NCBI RefSeq assembly: GCF_025319965.1
Contig: NZ_CP012549.1
Location: 558,001-622,000 of the forward strand
Length of the DNA: 64,000 nucleotides
Origin: Campylobacter sp. RM16187
GTDB lineage: Bacteria; Campylobacterota; Campylobacteria; Campylobacterales; Campylobacteraceae
Direction: 5' to 3'
How positions within the stretch are numbered: the stretch's first letter is position 1; every line of letters begins with the position of its first letter. Positions 29,242 to 38,352 of this stretch are shown here, in pieces. The translations under genes and the position numbers were made by a program. Below the pieces are notes generated by a model, which saw nothing but the letters and a program-made list of their open reading frames with translations, was not told the DNA's origin and searched no databases.

Positions 29242-30815
29242 AAACGATAATTGTATGTGATGCGATTCATCAGGTTGGTTTTGAAATTTTAAACCGTGAA
29301 GAAAATATAAAGGTGGTTGACGCTACTTCTGTACCAAAAGATAAGCTTTTGGAGATTATAGGCGAAGCGGATGTAGCGATAACCAGGAGCTCTACAGAAG
29401 TAGACGAGAGGTTTTTAAATGCGGCTAAAAATTTAAAAGCTCTTGTTAGAGCAGGCGTTGGTGTGGACAACGTAGATATAGATGGATGCTCCAAGCGAGG
29501 AATTATCGCTATGAACGTTCCTACGGCAAATACGATTGCAGCGGTTGAACTAACTATGGCTCATATGTTGGCGGCTGCTAGAAGTTTTCCTTATGCTCAT
29601 AATGCCCTAAAAATCGATAGAATATGGAAGCGCGAAAAATGGTACGGAGTTGAACTTTTTAACAAAACTTTAGGTGTTATAGGTTTTGGTAACATAGGCT
29701 CAAGGGTTGCTACTAGAGCTGCTGCCTTTGGTATGCAAATAATAGCCTATGATCCATATATAGATCCATCTAAGGTAACTGATATGGGCGGAACTTATAC
29801 TAGGGATTTTGATGATATTTTGGCTTGCGATTTTATCACCATCCATACTCCTAAGACAAAAGAGACTACCAATATAATAGGTGAAAATGAAATTTTAAAG
29901 ATGAAAGATGGCGTAAGACTCATAAACTGCGCACGTGGCGGACTTTATAACGAAGAGGCTCTTGAAAAAGCCTTAAAAAGTGGCAAGATAGCTTTTGCGG
30001 GTATTGATGTATTTTCCAAAGAGCCTGCGACAGATCACCCTCTGCTTGATCTTGATAATATTAGCGTTACTCCTCATCTTGGTGCAAATACTCTTGAATC
30101 TCAAAGCAATATCGCTATCGCAGCAGCGGAACAGGCTATCAGTGCAGCTCGTGGCATAAGCTATCCGAATGCTTTAAATTTGCCTATCAAGACAGAGGAT
30201 CTACCTCCTTTTTTAGAACCTTATATAGAGCTAATTTCCAAGATGTCTTTTTTAGCGGCACAAATGACTCACGCGCCTGTAAAGGCTATTAAGGTTGAGG
30301 CGGAAGGATATATAGGAAACTACATAAAATCTATGCTTACATTCGCTCTTGTAGGCGTTTTAAAAGAGAGTTTAGGGGATGGTATTAACTATGTAAATGC
30401 CAAATTTCTAGCCGATGAAAAAGGAATTTTAACAGATGCTATTTGTGTGCCAGAGAGTGGATATAAAAACAGAGTGACAGTAAAAGTTACTACAGATAGC
30501 GGTATAACATCAGTGAGCGGAACTGTGTTTGATGAATCGGATCAACGCATAGTGGGTATCAACGGATTTAAAACCGACTTTAAGCCAAAAGGCAAGATGA
30601 TAATATTTAAAAACTCCGATGTGCCTGGAGTAATTGCAAAAATTAGTGCTATTTTGGCAGATGAAAAAATCAATATTGCAGACTTTAGATTGGGTCGAGA
30701 TCAGCATGGATTTGCGCTTGCGGTTGTTCTTGTCGATGAAAAAATATCAAAAGAAACTCTTGGTAAATTAAATAGCCTTGATGTTTGTGTTTGGGCGAAA
30801 TATGCTGTATTATAG
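29238..30815 (+). CDS. serA: D-3-phosphoglycerate dehydrogenase
   Basis: First enzyme of serine synthesis, oxidising 3-phosphoglycerate with NAD. The 525-residue length is the long form with an extra intervening domain and a C-terminal ACT domain (about 450-525, KGKMIIFKNSDVPGVIAKISAIL). The NAD-binding GVIGFGNIGSRVA, and the catalytic segment VTPHLGANTLESQ are visible. The GTG start has GGAGG at good spacing and overlaps the preceding stop by 4 bases. A strong hairpin follows the gene. Confidence 0.96.
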   Translation: MKTIIVCDAIHQVGFEILNREENIKVVDATSVPKDKLLEIIGEADVAITRSSTEVDERFLNAAKNLKALVRAGVGVDNVDIDGCSKRGIIAMNVPTANTIAAVELTMAHMLAAARSFPYAHNALKIDRIWKREKWYGVELFNKTLGVIGFGNIGSRVATRAAAFGMQIIAYDPYIDPSKVTDMGGTYTRDFDDILACDFITIHTPKTKETTNIIGENEILKMKDGVRLINCARGGLYNEEALEKALKSGKIAFAGIDVFSKEPATDHPLLDLDNISVTPHLGANTLESQSNIAIAAAEQAISAARGISYPNALNLPIKTEDLPPFLEPYIELISKMSFLAAQMTHAPVKAIKVEAEGYIGNYIKSMLTFALVGVLKESLGDGINYVNAKFLADEKGILTDAICVPESGYKNRVTVKVTTDSGITSVSGTVFDESDQRIVGINGFKTDFKPKGKMIIFKNSDVPGVIAKISAILADEKINIADFRLGRDQHGFALAVVLVDEKISKETLGKLNSLDVCVWAKYAVL

Positions 30816-30822
30816 ATATTTT

Positions 30823-30846
30823 TAAGCCTCTTCTTTAGGAGGCTTA
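30823..30846 (+). terminator. Hairpin terminator after serA
   Basis: Perfect 8-bp stem TAAGCCTC / GAGGCTTA with an 8-nt loop, 8 bases after the serA stop. The flanks are T-rich on the left and A-rich on the right, so it can also function in the opposite direction. Confidence 0.6.
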
Positions 30847-30872
30847 AAATATTTACGGAGTAGTGAATTTAT

Positions 30873-31109
30873 ATGAATTATTTTCAAATTTTGATTTTTT
30901 GTTTGACTTTATTTTTTATTATAGGATGTGAGAGTGAGGCACAGAGACGAAGCACTCAGAGTTTCGAGAGAATTTTAACCGAAAAGAAAAAATTTCAAAA
31001 GATAAAAGAAGATAATCCAAGTGTAAGTGAACAGCTTATGAGAGAGATATATTCTCAATCAGATGGAAGTGAAAAGAAAAAAGGGACTTTTAAATTCGGT
31101 GAAAAATAA
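30873..31109 (+). CDS. Small lipoprotein
   Basis: A 78-residue protein with a lipoprotein signal (hydrophobic ILIFCLTLFFII, lipobox IIGC with Cys at about 19), then a short, highly charged tail (EKKKFQKIKED...GSEKKKG). It has no further domain. The start codon is ATG with a GGAG 12 bases upstream, a rather long spacing. It sits between serA and efp. Function not recognised. Confidence 0.6.
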   Translation: MNYFQILIFCLTLFFIIGCESEAQRRSTQSFERILTEKKKFQKIKEDNPSVSEQLMREIYSQSDGSEKKKGTFKFGEK

Positions 31110-31161
31110 GCCTTTTAGCTACACAATTTTTAAAATAATAAATCTATAATTGTAATTTTGA

Positions 31162-31167
31162 TATAAT
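31162..31167 (+). promoter_or_regulatory. Sigma-70 -10 box of efp
   Basis: TATAAT preceded by TTTTGA, 26 bases before the efp start codon; a typical Campylobacter vegetative promoter spacing. Confidence 0.6.
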
Positions 31168-31193
31168 CGGCGATTATTTAATAAGGAGAATTT

Positions 31194-31760
31194 ATGGCAA
31201 CATACTCAATGGGAGATTTAAAAAAGGGCTTAAAGATCGAATTAGACGGCGTTCCTTACAAAGTGGTTGAATACCAACACGTAAAACCGGGCAAGGGAGC
31301 AGCTTTCGTAAGAGCCAAGATCAAGTCATTTATCGACGGTAAAGTGCTGGAAAAGACATTTCATGCGGGCGATAAGGCAGATCAGCCAAATTTGGAAGAA
31401 AAGCAGATGCAGTATCTTTACGATGACGGTGAGTATTGCCAGTTTATGGATACGGCGACTTACGAGCAAGTAGCGATCAGTGACGATGACGTAGGCGATG
31501 TTAAAAAATGGATGATAGACGGCATGATGGTTGATATCTTGTTCCACAACGGTAAGGCTATCGGTGTGGAAGTACCTCAAGTGGTTGAGCTAAAGATAGT
31601 AGAGACTCCGCCAAATTTCAAGGGCGACACACAAGGCGGTAAAAAGCCTGCTACGCTTGAAAGCGGCGCTGTTGTGCAAATCCCTTTTCACGTGCTTGAA
31701 GGCGAAGTTATCCGCGTAGATACCGTTAGAGGCGAGTATATCGAGAGAGCTAATAAATAA
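31194..31760 (+). CDS. efp: Translation elongation factor P
   Basis: Relieves ribosome stalling at polyproline. The 188 residues span three beta-barrel domains. The tip loop is [14 protein letters not shown] with lysine at position 34, the residue that EpmA-type enzymes can modify. The [15 protein letters not shown]-like motif and [13 protein letters not shown] end are typical. ATG follows AAGGAGAA. The gene is followed by a hairpin and a convergent selenoprotein gene. Confidence 0.97.
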   Translation: MATYSMGDLKKGLKIELDGVPYKVVEYQHVKPGKGAAFVRAKIKSFIDGKVLEKTFHAGDKADQPNLEEKQMQYLYDDGEYCQFMDTATYEQVAISDDDVGDVKKWMIDGMMVDILFHNGKAIGVEVPQVVELKIVETPPNFKGDTQGGKKPATLESGAVVQIPFHVLEGEVIRVDTVRGEYIERANK

Positions 31761-31820
31761 GTTTTGAAAGCAGCTTGAGTCTTAAAATTTAAGTTCAAGC
31801 TTTGCAAATTTAGCTGAGAA

Positions 31821-31846
31821 AGCCAAAGCCGAATTTAGCTTTGGCT
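31821..31846. terminator. Hairpin between convergent efp and the SelW-like gene
   Basis: An 8-bp stem AGCCAAAG / CTTTGGCT with a 10-nt loop followed on the plus strand by CTTT. It can end efp transcription and, on the other strand, that of the selenoprotein gene. Confidence 0.5.
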
Positions 31847-31855
31847 CTTTAAAAT

Positions 31856-32104
31856 TTAAGCGGATTTTAGGCTTTGTACCAAAGCTTCGATCTCTTCGTT
31901 ATTTGGTAGAGCGTTTACGGTAGTGCCTATCAGATCTTTTTTGGAAAATACGACTTTTCCATCAACTTCGACTATGAAGTTTCCGCCACTTCCGACGACT
32001 TTGCTAACCCTAGCACCTTTGATTTCTGAAAGTATTTTTTCTTCTACACGAGAAGCTGTCGGTTTGTAATTTCAAGAATTACAATAAGTAATCTTTACTT
32101 CCAT
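31856..32104 (-). CDS. SelW/Rdx-family selenoprotein (in-frame UGA read as selenocysteine)
   Basis: An 82-residue protein hidden from simple gene calling because codon 11 is TGA (32072-32074). Reading TGA as selenocysteine gives M-EVKITYC-NS-U-NYKPTASRV, with the CxxU redox motif (C8, U11) of the thioredoxin-like SelW/SelT/SelH (Rdx) family. The rest keeps the family pattern (GARVSKVVGSGGNFIVEVDGK, then ending EALVQSLKSA). AAAGGA precedes the ATG at good spacing. A stem-loop lies at SECIS-like distance downstream of the UGA. From memory, SelW-like selenoproteins are reported in Campylobacter. Function is thiol/selenol redox, substrate unknown. The alternative is a pseudogene, but the frame is otherwise intact to a normal stop. 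Confidence 0.88.
32041..32055 (-). promoter_or_regulatory. Candidate bacterial SECIS stem-loop
   Basis: On the mRNA the sequence CUUCU-CGUGU-AGAAG forms a 5-bp stem with a 5-nt loop containing G in its second position. It begins 16 nt after the UGA, so the apical loop is 21 nt away. This agrees with the spacing and loop rule I recall for bacterial SECIS elements that bind SelB. Confidence 0.6.
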
Positions 32105-32162
32105 TTATGTCCTTTCTTGTCAAGAAGTTTTAAATTCTAACACAAATTCAGTTAATCTAACG

Positions 32163-32168
32163 TATAAT
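32163..32168 (+). promoter_or_regulatory. Sigma-70 -10 box of the DJ-1/PfpI gene
   Basis: TATAAT 26 bases before the start codon in the divergent gap between the selenoprotein gene and the DJ-1 family gene. Confidence 0.5.
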
Positions 32169-32194
32169 CAAAAAACAACTTTAAAGGAGCAGAT

Positions 32195-32743
32195 ATGAAA
32201 AAAGTGGCTGTAATGCTTGCAAACGGCTTTGAAGAGATTGAAGCGATAACCATTATCGATGTATTAAAAAGAGCAGGAGCTGAGGCGAAATTCGCAGGGC
32301 TTGATGCGGATATTCTTACAGGAGCTCACGGCATAAAAGTTCATGCCGACACTACGCTTGAAAAAATTTGCGAAAGCGAGTTTGATATGATAGTGCTTCC
32401 AGGAGGACTTCCTGGGGCAGAGCATTTGGCAAACAGCGCTAAACTTCAAGCGCTTTTAAAAGAATTTGATAGCAAAGGCAAATTTATAGGCGCTATTTGT
32501 GCGGCTCCTATGGCTTTAGCAAAGGCCGGCGTGATAAAAGAGAGCTACACTTGCTATCCAAGCTTTGAAGCTCACGTTAAAGATAGCGGATACGTAAGCT
32601 CTCAAAATGTCGTAAAAGACGGCAACATCATCACTTCTCGCGGCCCTGCCACGGCTATGGAATTTGCACTTGAGCTGGTTAAAAATCTCTGCGGAGAGAA
32701 AATTTACAAAGAGGTAAAAGAGGGGCTTTTGTTTGCTGTGTAA
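32195..32743 (+). CDS. DJ-1/PfpI (YajL/ThiJ) family protein
   Basis: A 182-residue protein of the DJ-1 superfamily, cytosolic, associated with oxidative and carbonyl stress; deglycase or chaperone activity has been proposed for relatives. The nucleophile-elbow cysteine is C102 in GAICAAPMALA, and the supporting acid is in GFEEIE (E14/E15). The VLPGGLPGAEHL strand and SRGPATAMEFALELV are classic. ATG follows AAAGGAG. It lies divergent from the SelW-like redox gene, which may be coincidental. Confidence 0.92.
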   Translation: MKKVAVMLANGFEEIEAITIIDVLKRAGAEAKFAGLDADILTGAHGIKVHADTTLEKICESEFDMIVLPGGLPGAEHLANSAKLQALLKEFDSKGKFIGAICAAPMALAKAGVIKESYTCYPSFEAHVKDSGYVSSQNVVKDGNIITSRGPATAMEFALELVKNLCGEKIYKEVKEGLLFAV

Positions 32744-32854
32744 AATTGAGTTAAATTTGCTTACAAATGCCAAATTTACTAGCTATTTTTTGTAAATTCA
32801 GGTATCATCAAGCAACCGATTTTATCGGAAATTTGATTTTAAGGAAACGTTACT

Positions 32855-33097
32855 GTGAATATTTACGTCGGTAACTTGTCATATCGCATGACTGAGGCAG
32901 AGCTTAAGGATACTTTTTCGCCATTTGGTGAAGTAAAACGTGCAAGAATCGTTAAAGATCGAGAGACAAATCGCTCAAAAGGGTTTGGATTTGTTGAAAT
33001 GGATGATGCCGAAGCAGTCAAGGCGATAGAAGCGTTAAATGACAAAGAGGTAGGCGGAAGGGCTTTAAGAGTAAATGAAGCTCGCCCAAAAGAGTAA
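32855..33097 (+). CDS. RRM-domain RNA-binding protein
   Basis: An 80-residue single RNA recognition motif. RNP2 is IYVGNL (residues 3-8) and RNP1 is KGFGFVEM (42-49), both with the aromatic residues that stack on RNA. Bacterial proteins of this type are small, cytosolic and of unsettled role, perhaps in cold or post-transcriptional control. The GTG start follows TTAAGGAAACG. A strong terminator follows immediately. Confidence 0.93.
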   Translation: MNIYVGNLSYRMTEAELKDTFSPFGEVKRARIVKDRETNRSKGFGFVEMDDAEAVKAIEALNDKEVGGRALRVNEARPKE

Positions 33098-33102
33098 AAT
33101 TT

Positions 33103-33126
33103 AGCCGCTCGCTTGGGCGGCTTTTT
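33103..33126 (+). terminator. Rho-independent terminator of the RRM gene
   Basis: AGCCGC / GCGGCT stem with a short CTT-containing loop and a following TTTTT run, 6 bases after the stop codon. Confidence 0.75.
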
Positions 33127-33225
33127 AAAATTTATGCGATTTAAATTTCTGTTTTTAAACTCTCTAATTTTTAACTTTTTTAAGCCTTTCTTGCTAAATT
33201 TTAGGCTTGATTTGAAGCTGTTTTC

Positions 33226-34137
33226 ATGAACCAGCAGATCATCTCTCGTATAGCTCCTACACCTAGCGGATTTCTCCACGCGGGAAATGCATATAACTTT
33301 CTTTTAACATATCTTTTTACCCGCACGCTTGATGGAATTTTATATCTTCGCATCGATGATTACGATCTTGTGCGGTATAGAAGTGAATACACTGAAAACA
33401 TCTTTCGTGTGCTTGATATGCTTGGGATTGACTTTGACGGCGGATCTAGCTCGGTAGCTGAATTTGAGGCAAAATTTAGCTCTAAATTTAGAGCTTCAAG
33501 CTATAAAAATGCACTTAATAGACTTAAAAATTTAGGAGTTTGCTATGCCTGCGAGTGCTCTCACTCGATGAAAAGCTCGTTTGAAAACGGCATTTATAAA
33601 CAAATTTGCCTAAATAAAAATCTAGAATTTATTCCTGATAAAACCTGTATCAGACTTCACGTAAATAGCGATGAAGCGATAGATGTGGGATGTGATTTGG
33701 CAAAATTTGGATTTGCAAATTTAAACCAAAGTAAAAGTATAAATTTGGCTAAAAACATGGGCGATTTTATGATATATAAAAAAGACGGCGCCGCTGCTTA
33801 CAATCTTGCGAGCCTCATTGATGACGAGCGTCTTGGAGTAAATTTGCTCGTGCGCGGAGAGGATCTGCTTGAGTGCTCGGCAGCTCAAAAATATATGGCG
33901 AATTTGCTCGGACTAAATTTTAAAAATGCAAATTTTATCCACCATAGCTTGCTTAAAAGCGGAGATAAAAAGTTATCAAAAACTTCAAATGCACCTGCCG
34001 TAAATTTAAAAGACGGCGCAAAAATTCACTATAAATTTCTAGCTAAAAAACTTGGCTTAAACGAAGCAAGATGCGACACTTTATCAAATTTACTCAAAGC
34101 CTTTAAAGAAAATATAAGCCACATAAAAGCGCTCTAA
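33226..34137 (+). CDS. gluQ: Glutamyl-Q tRNA(Asp) synthetase-like enzyme
   Basis: A truncated class I glutamyl-tRNA synthetase paralogue of 303 residues without an anticodon-binding domain. The HIGH-type motif is PTPSGFLHAGN (HAGN 18-21) and the KMSKS-type motif is KLSKT (about 252). The zinc site of GluQ-RS is complete: C109, C111, Y124 and C128 (CECSHS...IYKQIC), matching the C-x-C...Y-x3-C arrangement of E. coli GluQ. The expected role is attaching glutamate to queuosine at position 34 of tRNA-Asp. No strong ribosome site is seen. A degraded GluRS is the alternative, but the zinc site argues for GluQ. Confidence 0.85.
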   Translation: MNQQIISRIAPTPSGFLHAGNAYNFLLTYLFTRTLDGILYLRIDDYDLVRYRSEYTENIFRVLDMLGIDFDGGSSSVAEFEAKFSSKFRASSYKNALNRLKNLGVCYACECSHSMKSSFENGIYKQICLNKNLEFIPDKTCIRLHVNSDEAIDVGCDLAKFGFANLNQSKSINLAKNMGDFMIYKKDGAAAYNLASLIDDERLGVNLLVRGEDLLECSAAQKYMANLLGLNFKNANFIHHSLLKSGDKKLSKTSNAPAVNLKDGAKIHYKFLAKKLGLNEARCDTLSNLLKAFKENISHIKAL

Positions 34138-34180
34138 AAGCTACTCTTTTGTAAAATCAGACCTAATAAAAGGAATGATT

Positions 34181-37100
34181 ATGAGCGATTTTACACATTT
34201 ACATCTGCACACCGAATACTCCTTGCTAGACGGAGCAAATAAGATAAAAGAGCTTGCTAAAACGCTTAAAAAACAAGGCGTAAGCTCGGTAGCTATAACC
34301 GATCACGGAAATATGTTTGGCGCGATTGATTTTTACAAGACGATGAAGGGCGAGGGCATAAAGCCGATAATCGGCATAGAAGCTTATATCCATAACAGCG
34401 AAGATGTGGGTGATAAAAGCTCAAAGCAGCGCTTTCACCTATGTCTTTTTGCCAAAAACGAGACCGGATATAAAAATTTGATGTATTTAAGCTCGATGAG
34501 CTATATCGAGGGCTTTTACTACTATCCGCGTATCAATAAAAAACTGCTAAGAGAGCATAGCGAGGGCGTGATATGCAGTTCCGCTTGCCTTCAAGGCGAG
34601 GTGAACTGGCACCTAAACGAAAGCGAGCGAAATTTGCGCTATGGAGCTGGCGGATATGAAAAGGCGCTTGAAGTGGCGCGCGAATATAAAGAAATTTTCG
34701 GCGAGGACTTTTACCTTGAGATCATGCGCCACGGTATCGGCGATCAGCGCAGGATAGACGATCAAATTTTGCGTATCTCAAAGGAGCTTGATATCAAGGT
34801 TATCGCTACCAACGACACGCACTATACGTTTCAGCAAAGAGCCGATGCACACGAGGTTTTCATGTGTATCGCGATGAACAAACTTCTTGATGATCCAAAC
34901 CGTTTGCGCCACAGCGTGCATGAATTTTACGTTAAGACTCCTGCGCAGATGAGCGAGCTTTTTGCCGATATCCCTGAAGCCATCACAAATACGCAAGAGA
35001 TCGCGGAAAAATGCAATCTTGAAATAAAACTAGGCGACGCAACTCCGCCGAATTTTAAATTTACTCTTGAGTGTGCGGCAGAGCGTGGGCTTAGCCTGCC
35101 CGAGCCAGAAAATCGCTACAGCTTTGCAAACGACTCGGTATTTTTTGAGTATGAGTGTAGAAACGGGCTTGCTGAGCGGCTTAAATTCGTGCCTGAAGAA
35201 AAGCACGAAGAGTATAAAAAGCGCCTTGAAATCGAGATAGGCATCATAAATAAGATGAATTTCCCGGGCTATATGATGATAGTTTGGGATTTTATCAGAG
35301 AGGCTAAAAAGCGCGGTGTGCCTGTAGGTCCGGGACGCGGTTCTGCGGCAGGAAGCTTGGTGGCGTATAGTCTTAGGATAACCGATATCGATCCTATACC
35401 TTACAACCTGCTTTTTGAGAGGTTTTTAAACCCCGAGCGTGTGAGTATGCCTGATATCGACGTGGATTTTTGTCAGGATAGAAGAGGCGAGATAATTGAT
35501 TATGTTATCGAAAAATACGGCAAATTTAACGTCGCTCAGGTTATAACGTTTGGTAAGTTGCTTGCTAAAGGCGTTATCCGCGATGTCGCGCGGGTTTGTA
35601 ACATGCCTTATGCCGAGGCTGACGCTATGGCTAAGCTCATACCTGATGAGCTTGGTATCACGCTTGAGAGTGCATTTGAAAAAGAACCAAAGATAAAAGA
35701 GCTCATAGATAAAAACGCAAACGCAGCTAGAATTTGGAAATTCGCACTTGATCTGGAGGGCTTAAACCGCAACGCGGGCATGCACGCGGCGGGTGTTGTT
35801 ATCTCAAACGAAGAGCTTTGGAATAAAGCCCCTCTGTTTCGCCAGCCAAATAGCGCCGAAGATCACTTCGTAACGCAGTATAGCCTAAAGTACCTTGAGG
35901 ACGTGGATCTTATCAAATTTGACTTCCTTGGGCTTAAGACGCTAACGGTTATTAATAACGCGATAAAACTTATCAAAAATCGCTTTGGTAAGGATATTAT
36001 CTGGGAGACGATTGATATAAACGATAAAAAAACTTATGAAATTATTCAAAGCGGACAAGCGATAGGACTCTTTCAAGTGGAGGGTGAAGGTATGCGCAAG
36101 CTTGGCTTTAGCCTAAAGCCCGACTGTTTTGATGATATTATCGCGATGGTTGCGCTTTATCGTCCGGGGCCTATGGATCTTATTCCTGATTTTGTTGCAA
36201 GGAAGCATAAAGAAGCCGAGATAACATATATTTTCCCGGAACTTGAGCCTATTTTAGCTCCTACTTACGGCGTTATCGTATATCAGGAGCAGGTTATGCA
36301 GATAGTTCAAACTATAGGCGGATTTAGTCTTGGAGGTGCAGACTTGGTACGCCGCGCGATGGGTAAAAAGATAAAAGAGGAGATGGATAGACTAAAAGGT
36401 CAGTTCGTAGAAGGCGCCATCGCTAAGGGGCTAAACGGAACAAAGGCTGACGAGCTTTTTGAGATGATTTTGAAATTTGCCTCTTACGGATTTAACAAAT
36501 CGCATGCCGCAGCTTATGCGATGATAATCTTTCAAACCGCATATCTAAAGACTTACTATCCTGCCGAATTTATGGCAGCTCTTTTAACGAGCGAGGAAGA
36601 TAACGCGGATAAAATCGCAAAATACATCGACGAAACAAAGCGTATGAATATATCCATACTTCCGCCTTGTATAAATCGCTCTATGCAAGAATTTAGCGTT
36701 GTTAGCGAAAATGGAAGCGACGCTATTATTTACGGTCTTGGCGCGATAAAGGGCGTTGGCGGTGCAGCGATAGAAAATATTATTGAAGAGCGTAAAAATG
36801 GAGAATTTAAAGAGCTTGACGATTTTGTTTCGCGTATAGACAGCTTTAGGGTAAATAGAAGAGTTGTTGAAAGCCTCATAAAATCAGGCGCTTTTGATAC
36901 TTTTGGCTTTACTAGAAAGATGATGTTTAATAACCTTGATAATATAATGGAAGCTTGCAAAAGCGCTGCGCAGATTAAGAAAAATAGCGCAGAAAGCCTC
37001 TTTGGCGAAGATGAAAGCATGAATAACGTGAAGGTAAATTTGCTGGCGGACGATACGGAATTTGAGCTAAAAGAGAGGCTTTTATACGAAAGAGATAGCG

Positions 37101-37792
37101 TGGGAATTTATCTTTCGGGTCATCCTTTGCAGGACTTTAAGGCGCAAATTGACGAGATAAGCTACACTTTAAGCTCGGAATTTGAAAGTGTCGGCGAGAG
37201 TGCGGAGCTACTTGTAGTGGGCAAGATCGAAGATATCAGCACGAGGATAGCTAAAAATAGCGGTAAGAAAATCGGAACCTTAAACGTGCTTGATTTTCAC
37301 GGAAATATCGAAATAACGCTATTTGATCGCGAACTTGCCGAGCTTGAAAAGCTTGGAAATGCAGTTTATGAGACTCCTTACGCCTTTAAGATAAACTTCT
37401 CTCGAGACGGACAGTTTAACCGTATAAGGCTTATAGAGATGGTTGGTCTTGAGGATGCTAAAGATATGAATTTCAAGGCGCGAAGCTTTAAGAAGCGAAA
37501 TTTTAACGGCAACGGAAGCTATCAAAACGGCTCTAACGGCTCAAATTTAAAAGAAAAGCCTAGAAATTTAACCCCGCTTGAGCTAAATTTGAACATGCTA
37601 AGCCTTAGTAAGGATATGATAACTAATATCTACCGCCTAGCTCAGCAAGATCACCGCAATGGGGTTGAAAAGAACAATAAAAGCCTAATCATCAAGATAG
37701 CTAACCCCGAGCAAAATCAAATTTTAGTTTATAGCACGGAATTTGTAGTAAGCGATAATTTTGAAGAAAAGGTAAATAACTTAGCAGGATAA
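34181..37792 (+). CDS. dnaE: DNA polymerase III alpha subunit
   Basis: Catalytic subunit of the replicative polymerase. The N-terminal PHP domain begins FTHLHLHTEYSLLDGANK. The palm carries GPGRGSAAGSLVAY and the catalytic acids in MPDIDVDFCQDRRGE. Helix-hairpin-helix and OB regions follow toward the C-terminus, and an Asn-Gly-rich linker (about 1110-1125) precedes a short tail. I choose the ATG at 34181 because AAAGGA lies 7 bases before it; the ATG at 34175 would be too close. At 1203 residues it is full length. The GNAT gene starts 3 bases after the stop. Confidence 0.97.
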   Translation: MSDFTHLHLHTEYSLLDGANKIKELAKTLKKQGVSSVAITDHGNMFGAIDFYKTMKGEGIKPIIGIEAYIHNSEDVGDKSSKQRFHLCLFAKNETGYKNLMYLSSMSYIEGFYYYPRINKKLLREHSEGVICSSACLQGEVNWHLNESERNLRYGAGGYEKALEVAREYKEIFGEDFYLEIMRHGIGDQRRIDDQILRISKELDIKVIATNDTHYTFQQRADAHEVFMCIAMNKLLDDPNRLRHSVHEFYVKTPAQMSELFADIPEAITNTQEIAEKCNLEIKLGDATPPNFKFTLECAAERGLSLPEPENRYSFANDSVFFEYECRNGLAERLKFVPEEKHEEYKKRLEIEIGIINKMNFPGYMMIVWDFIREAKKRGVPVGPGRGSAAGSLVAYSLRITDIDPIPYNLLFERFLNPERVSMPDIDVDFCQDRRGEIIDYVIEKYGKFNVAQVITFGKLLAKGVIRDVARVCNMPYAEADAMAKLIPDELGITLESAFEKEPKIKELIDKNANAARIWKFALDLEGLNRNAGMHAAGVVISNEELWNKAPLFRQPNSAEDHFVTQYSLKYLEDVDLIKFDFLGLKTLTVINNAIKLIKNRFGKDIIWETIDINDKKTYEIIQSGQAIGLFQVEGEGMRKLGFSLKPDCFDDIIAMVALYRPGPMDLIPDFVARKHKEAEITYIFPELEPILAPTYGVIVYQEQVMQIVQTIGGFSLGGADLVRRAMGKKIKEEMDRLKGQFVEGAIAKGLNGTKADELFEMILKFASYGFNKSHAAAYAMIIFQTAYLKTYYPAEFMAALLTSEEDNADKIAKYIDETKRMNISILPPCINRSMQEFSVVSENGSDAIIYGLGAIKGVGGAAIENIIEERKNGEFKELDDFVSRIDSFRVNRRVVESLIKSGAFDTFGFTRKMMFNNLDNIMEACKSAAQIKKNSAESLFGEDESMNNVKVNLLADDTEFELKERLLYERDSVGIYLSGHPLQDFKAQIDEISYTLSSEFESVGESAELLVVGKIEDISTRIAKNSGKKIGTLNVLDFHGNIEITLFDRELAELEKLGNAVYETPYAFKINFSRDGQFNRIRLIEMVGLEDAKDMNFKARSFKKRNFNGNGSYQNGSNGSNLKEKPRNLTPLELNLNMLSLSKDMITNIYRLAQQDHRNGVEKNNKSLIIKIANPEQNQILVYSTEFVVSDNFEEKVNNLAG

Positions 37793-37795
37793 ACA

Positions 37796-38302
37796 ATGAC
37801 TATACAAAACAGCTCAAAAGATGATGTAGGCGACATTTTATATCTTTATGACGAGGCGGTTAAGCTTCAAAAGATAAAAGGTGCTGCTCCTTGGCCGAAA
37901 TTTAGTCGCGAGTTTATAGAGACCGAGATCAAAGAAAATAGGCAGTTTAATATAAAAATAGAGGGCACAATAGCTTGCGTTTGGGCGATAGCCTTTGATG
38001 ACGCTCAAATTTGGCAAGAGAGAAGTGCCGATGCCGCCATATATATACATCGTATAGCGGTAAATCCTAGCTTTAGAGGGCAAAATTTAGTTTTGCATAT
38101 AGTCAATTGGGCTAAAGAGTATGCTCTAAAAAGTAGTAAAAATTTTATCAGGCTTGATACGGTAGGTGAAAATTTAGGGCTTATTAAGCATTATCAAAAG
38201 TGCGGATTTTGCTTCCTTGGACTTACCGAGCTAAAGGATACTAAAGGCTTACCGGCTCATTATCAAAATGCTAAAGTAAGCCTTTTTGAAATTCGTCTTT
38301 AA
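37796..38302 (+). CDS. GNAT-family N-acetyltransferase
   Basis: A 168-residue acetyl-CoA-dependent transferase. The acetyl-CoA binding core is in IYIHRIAVNPSFRGQNLVLHIVNWAKEYA (R-G-Q-x-L form of the Q/RxxGxG/A motif), and the C-terminal LIKHYQKCGFCFLGLTELKD matches motif B of the family. The acceptor substrate cannot be predicted. It is only 3 bases from dnaE and probably cotranscribed. Confidence 0.82.
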   Translation: MTIQNSSKDDVGDILYLYDEAVKLQKIKGAAPWPKFSREFIETEIKENRQFNIKIEGTIACVWAIAFDDAQIWQERSADAAIYIHRIAVNPSFRGQNLVLHIVNWAKEYALKSSKNFIRLDTVGENLGLIKHYQKCGFCFLGLTELKDTKGLPAHYQNAKVSLFEIRL

Positions 38303-38352
38303 TATCTAGAATAAGCCGCTTTTAGGTCGGTTTTGTTTAAATTTGCCTAAAT

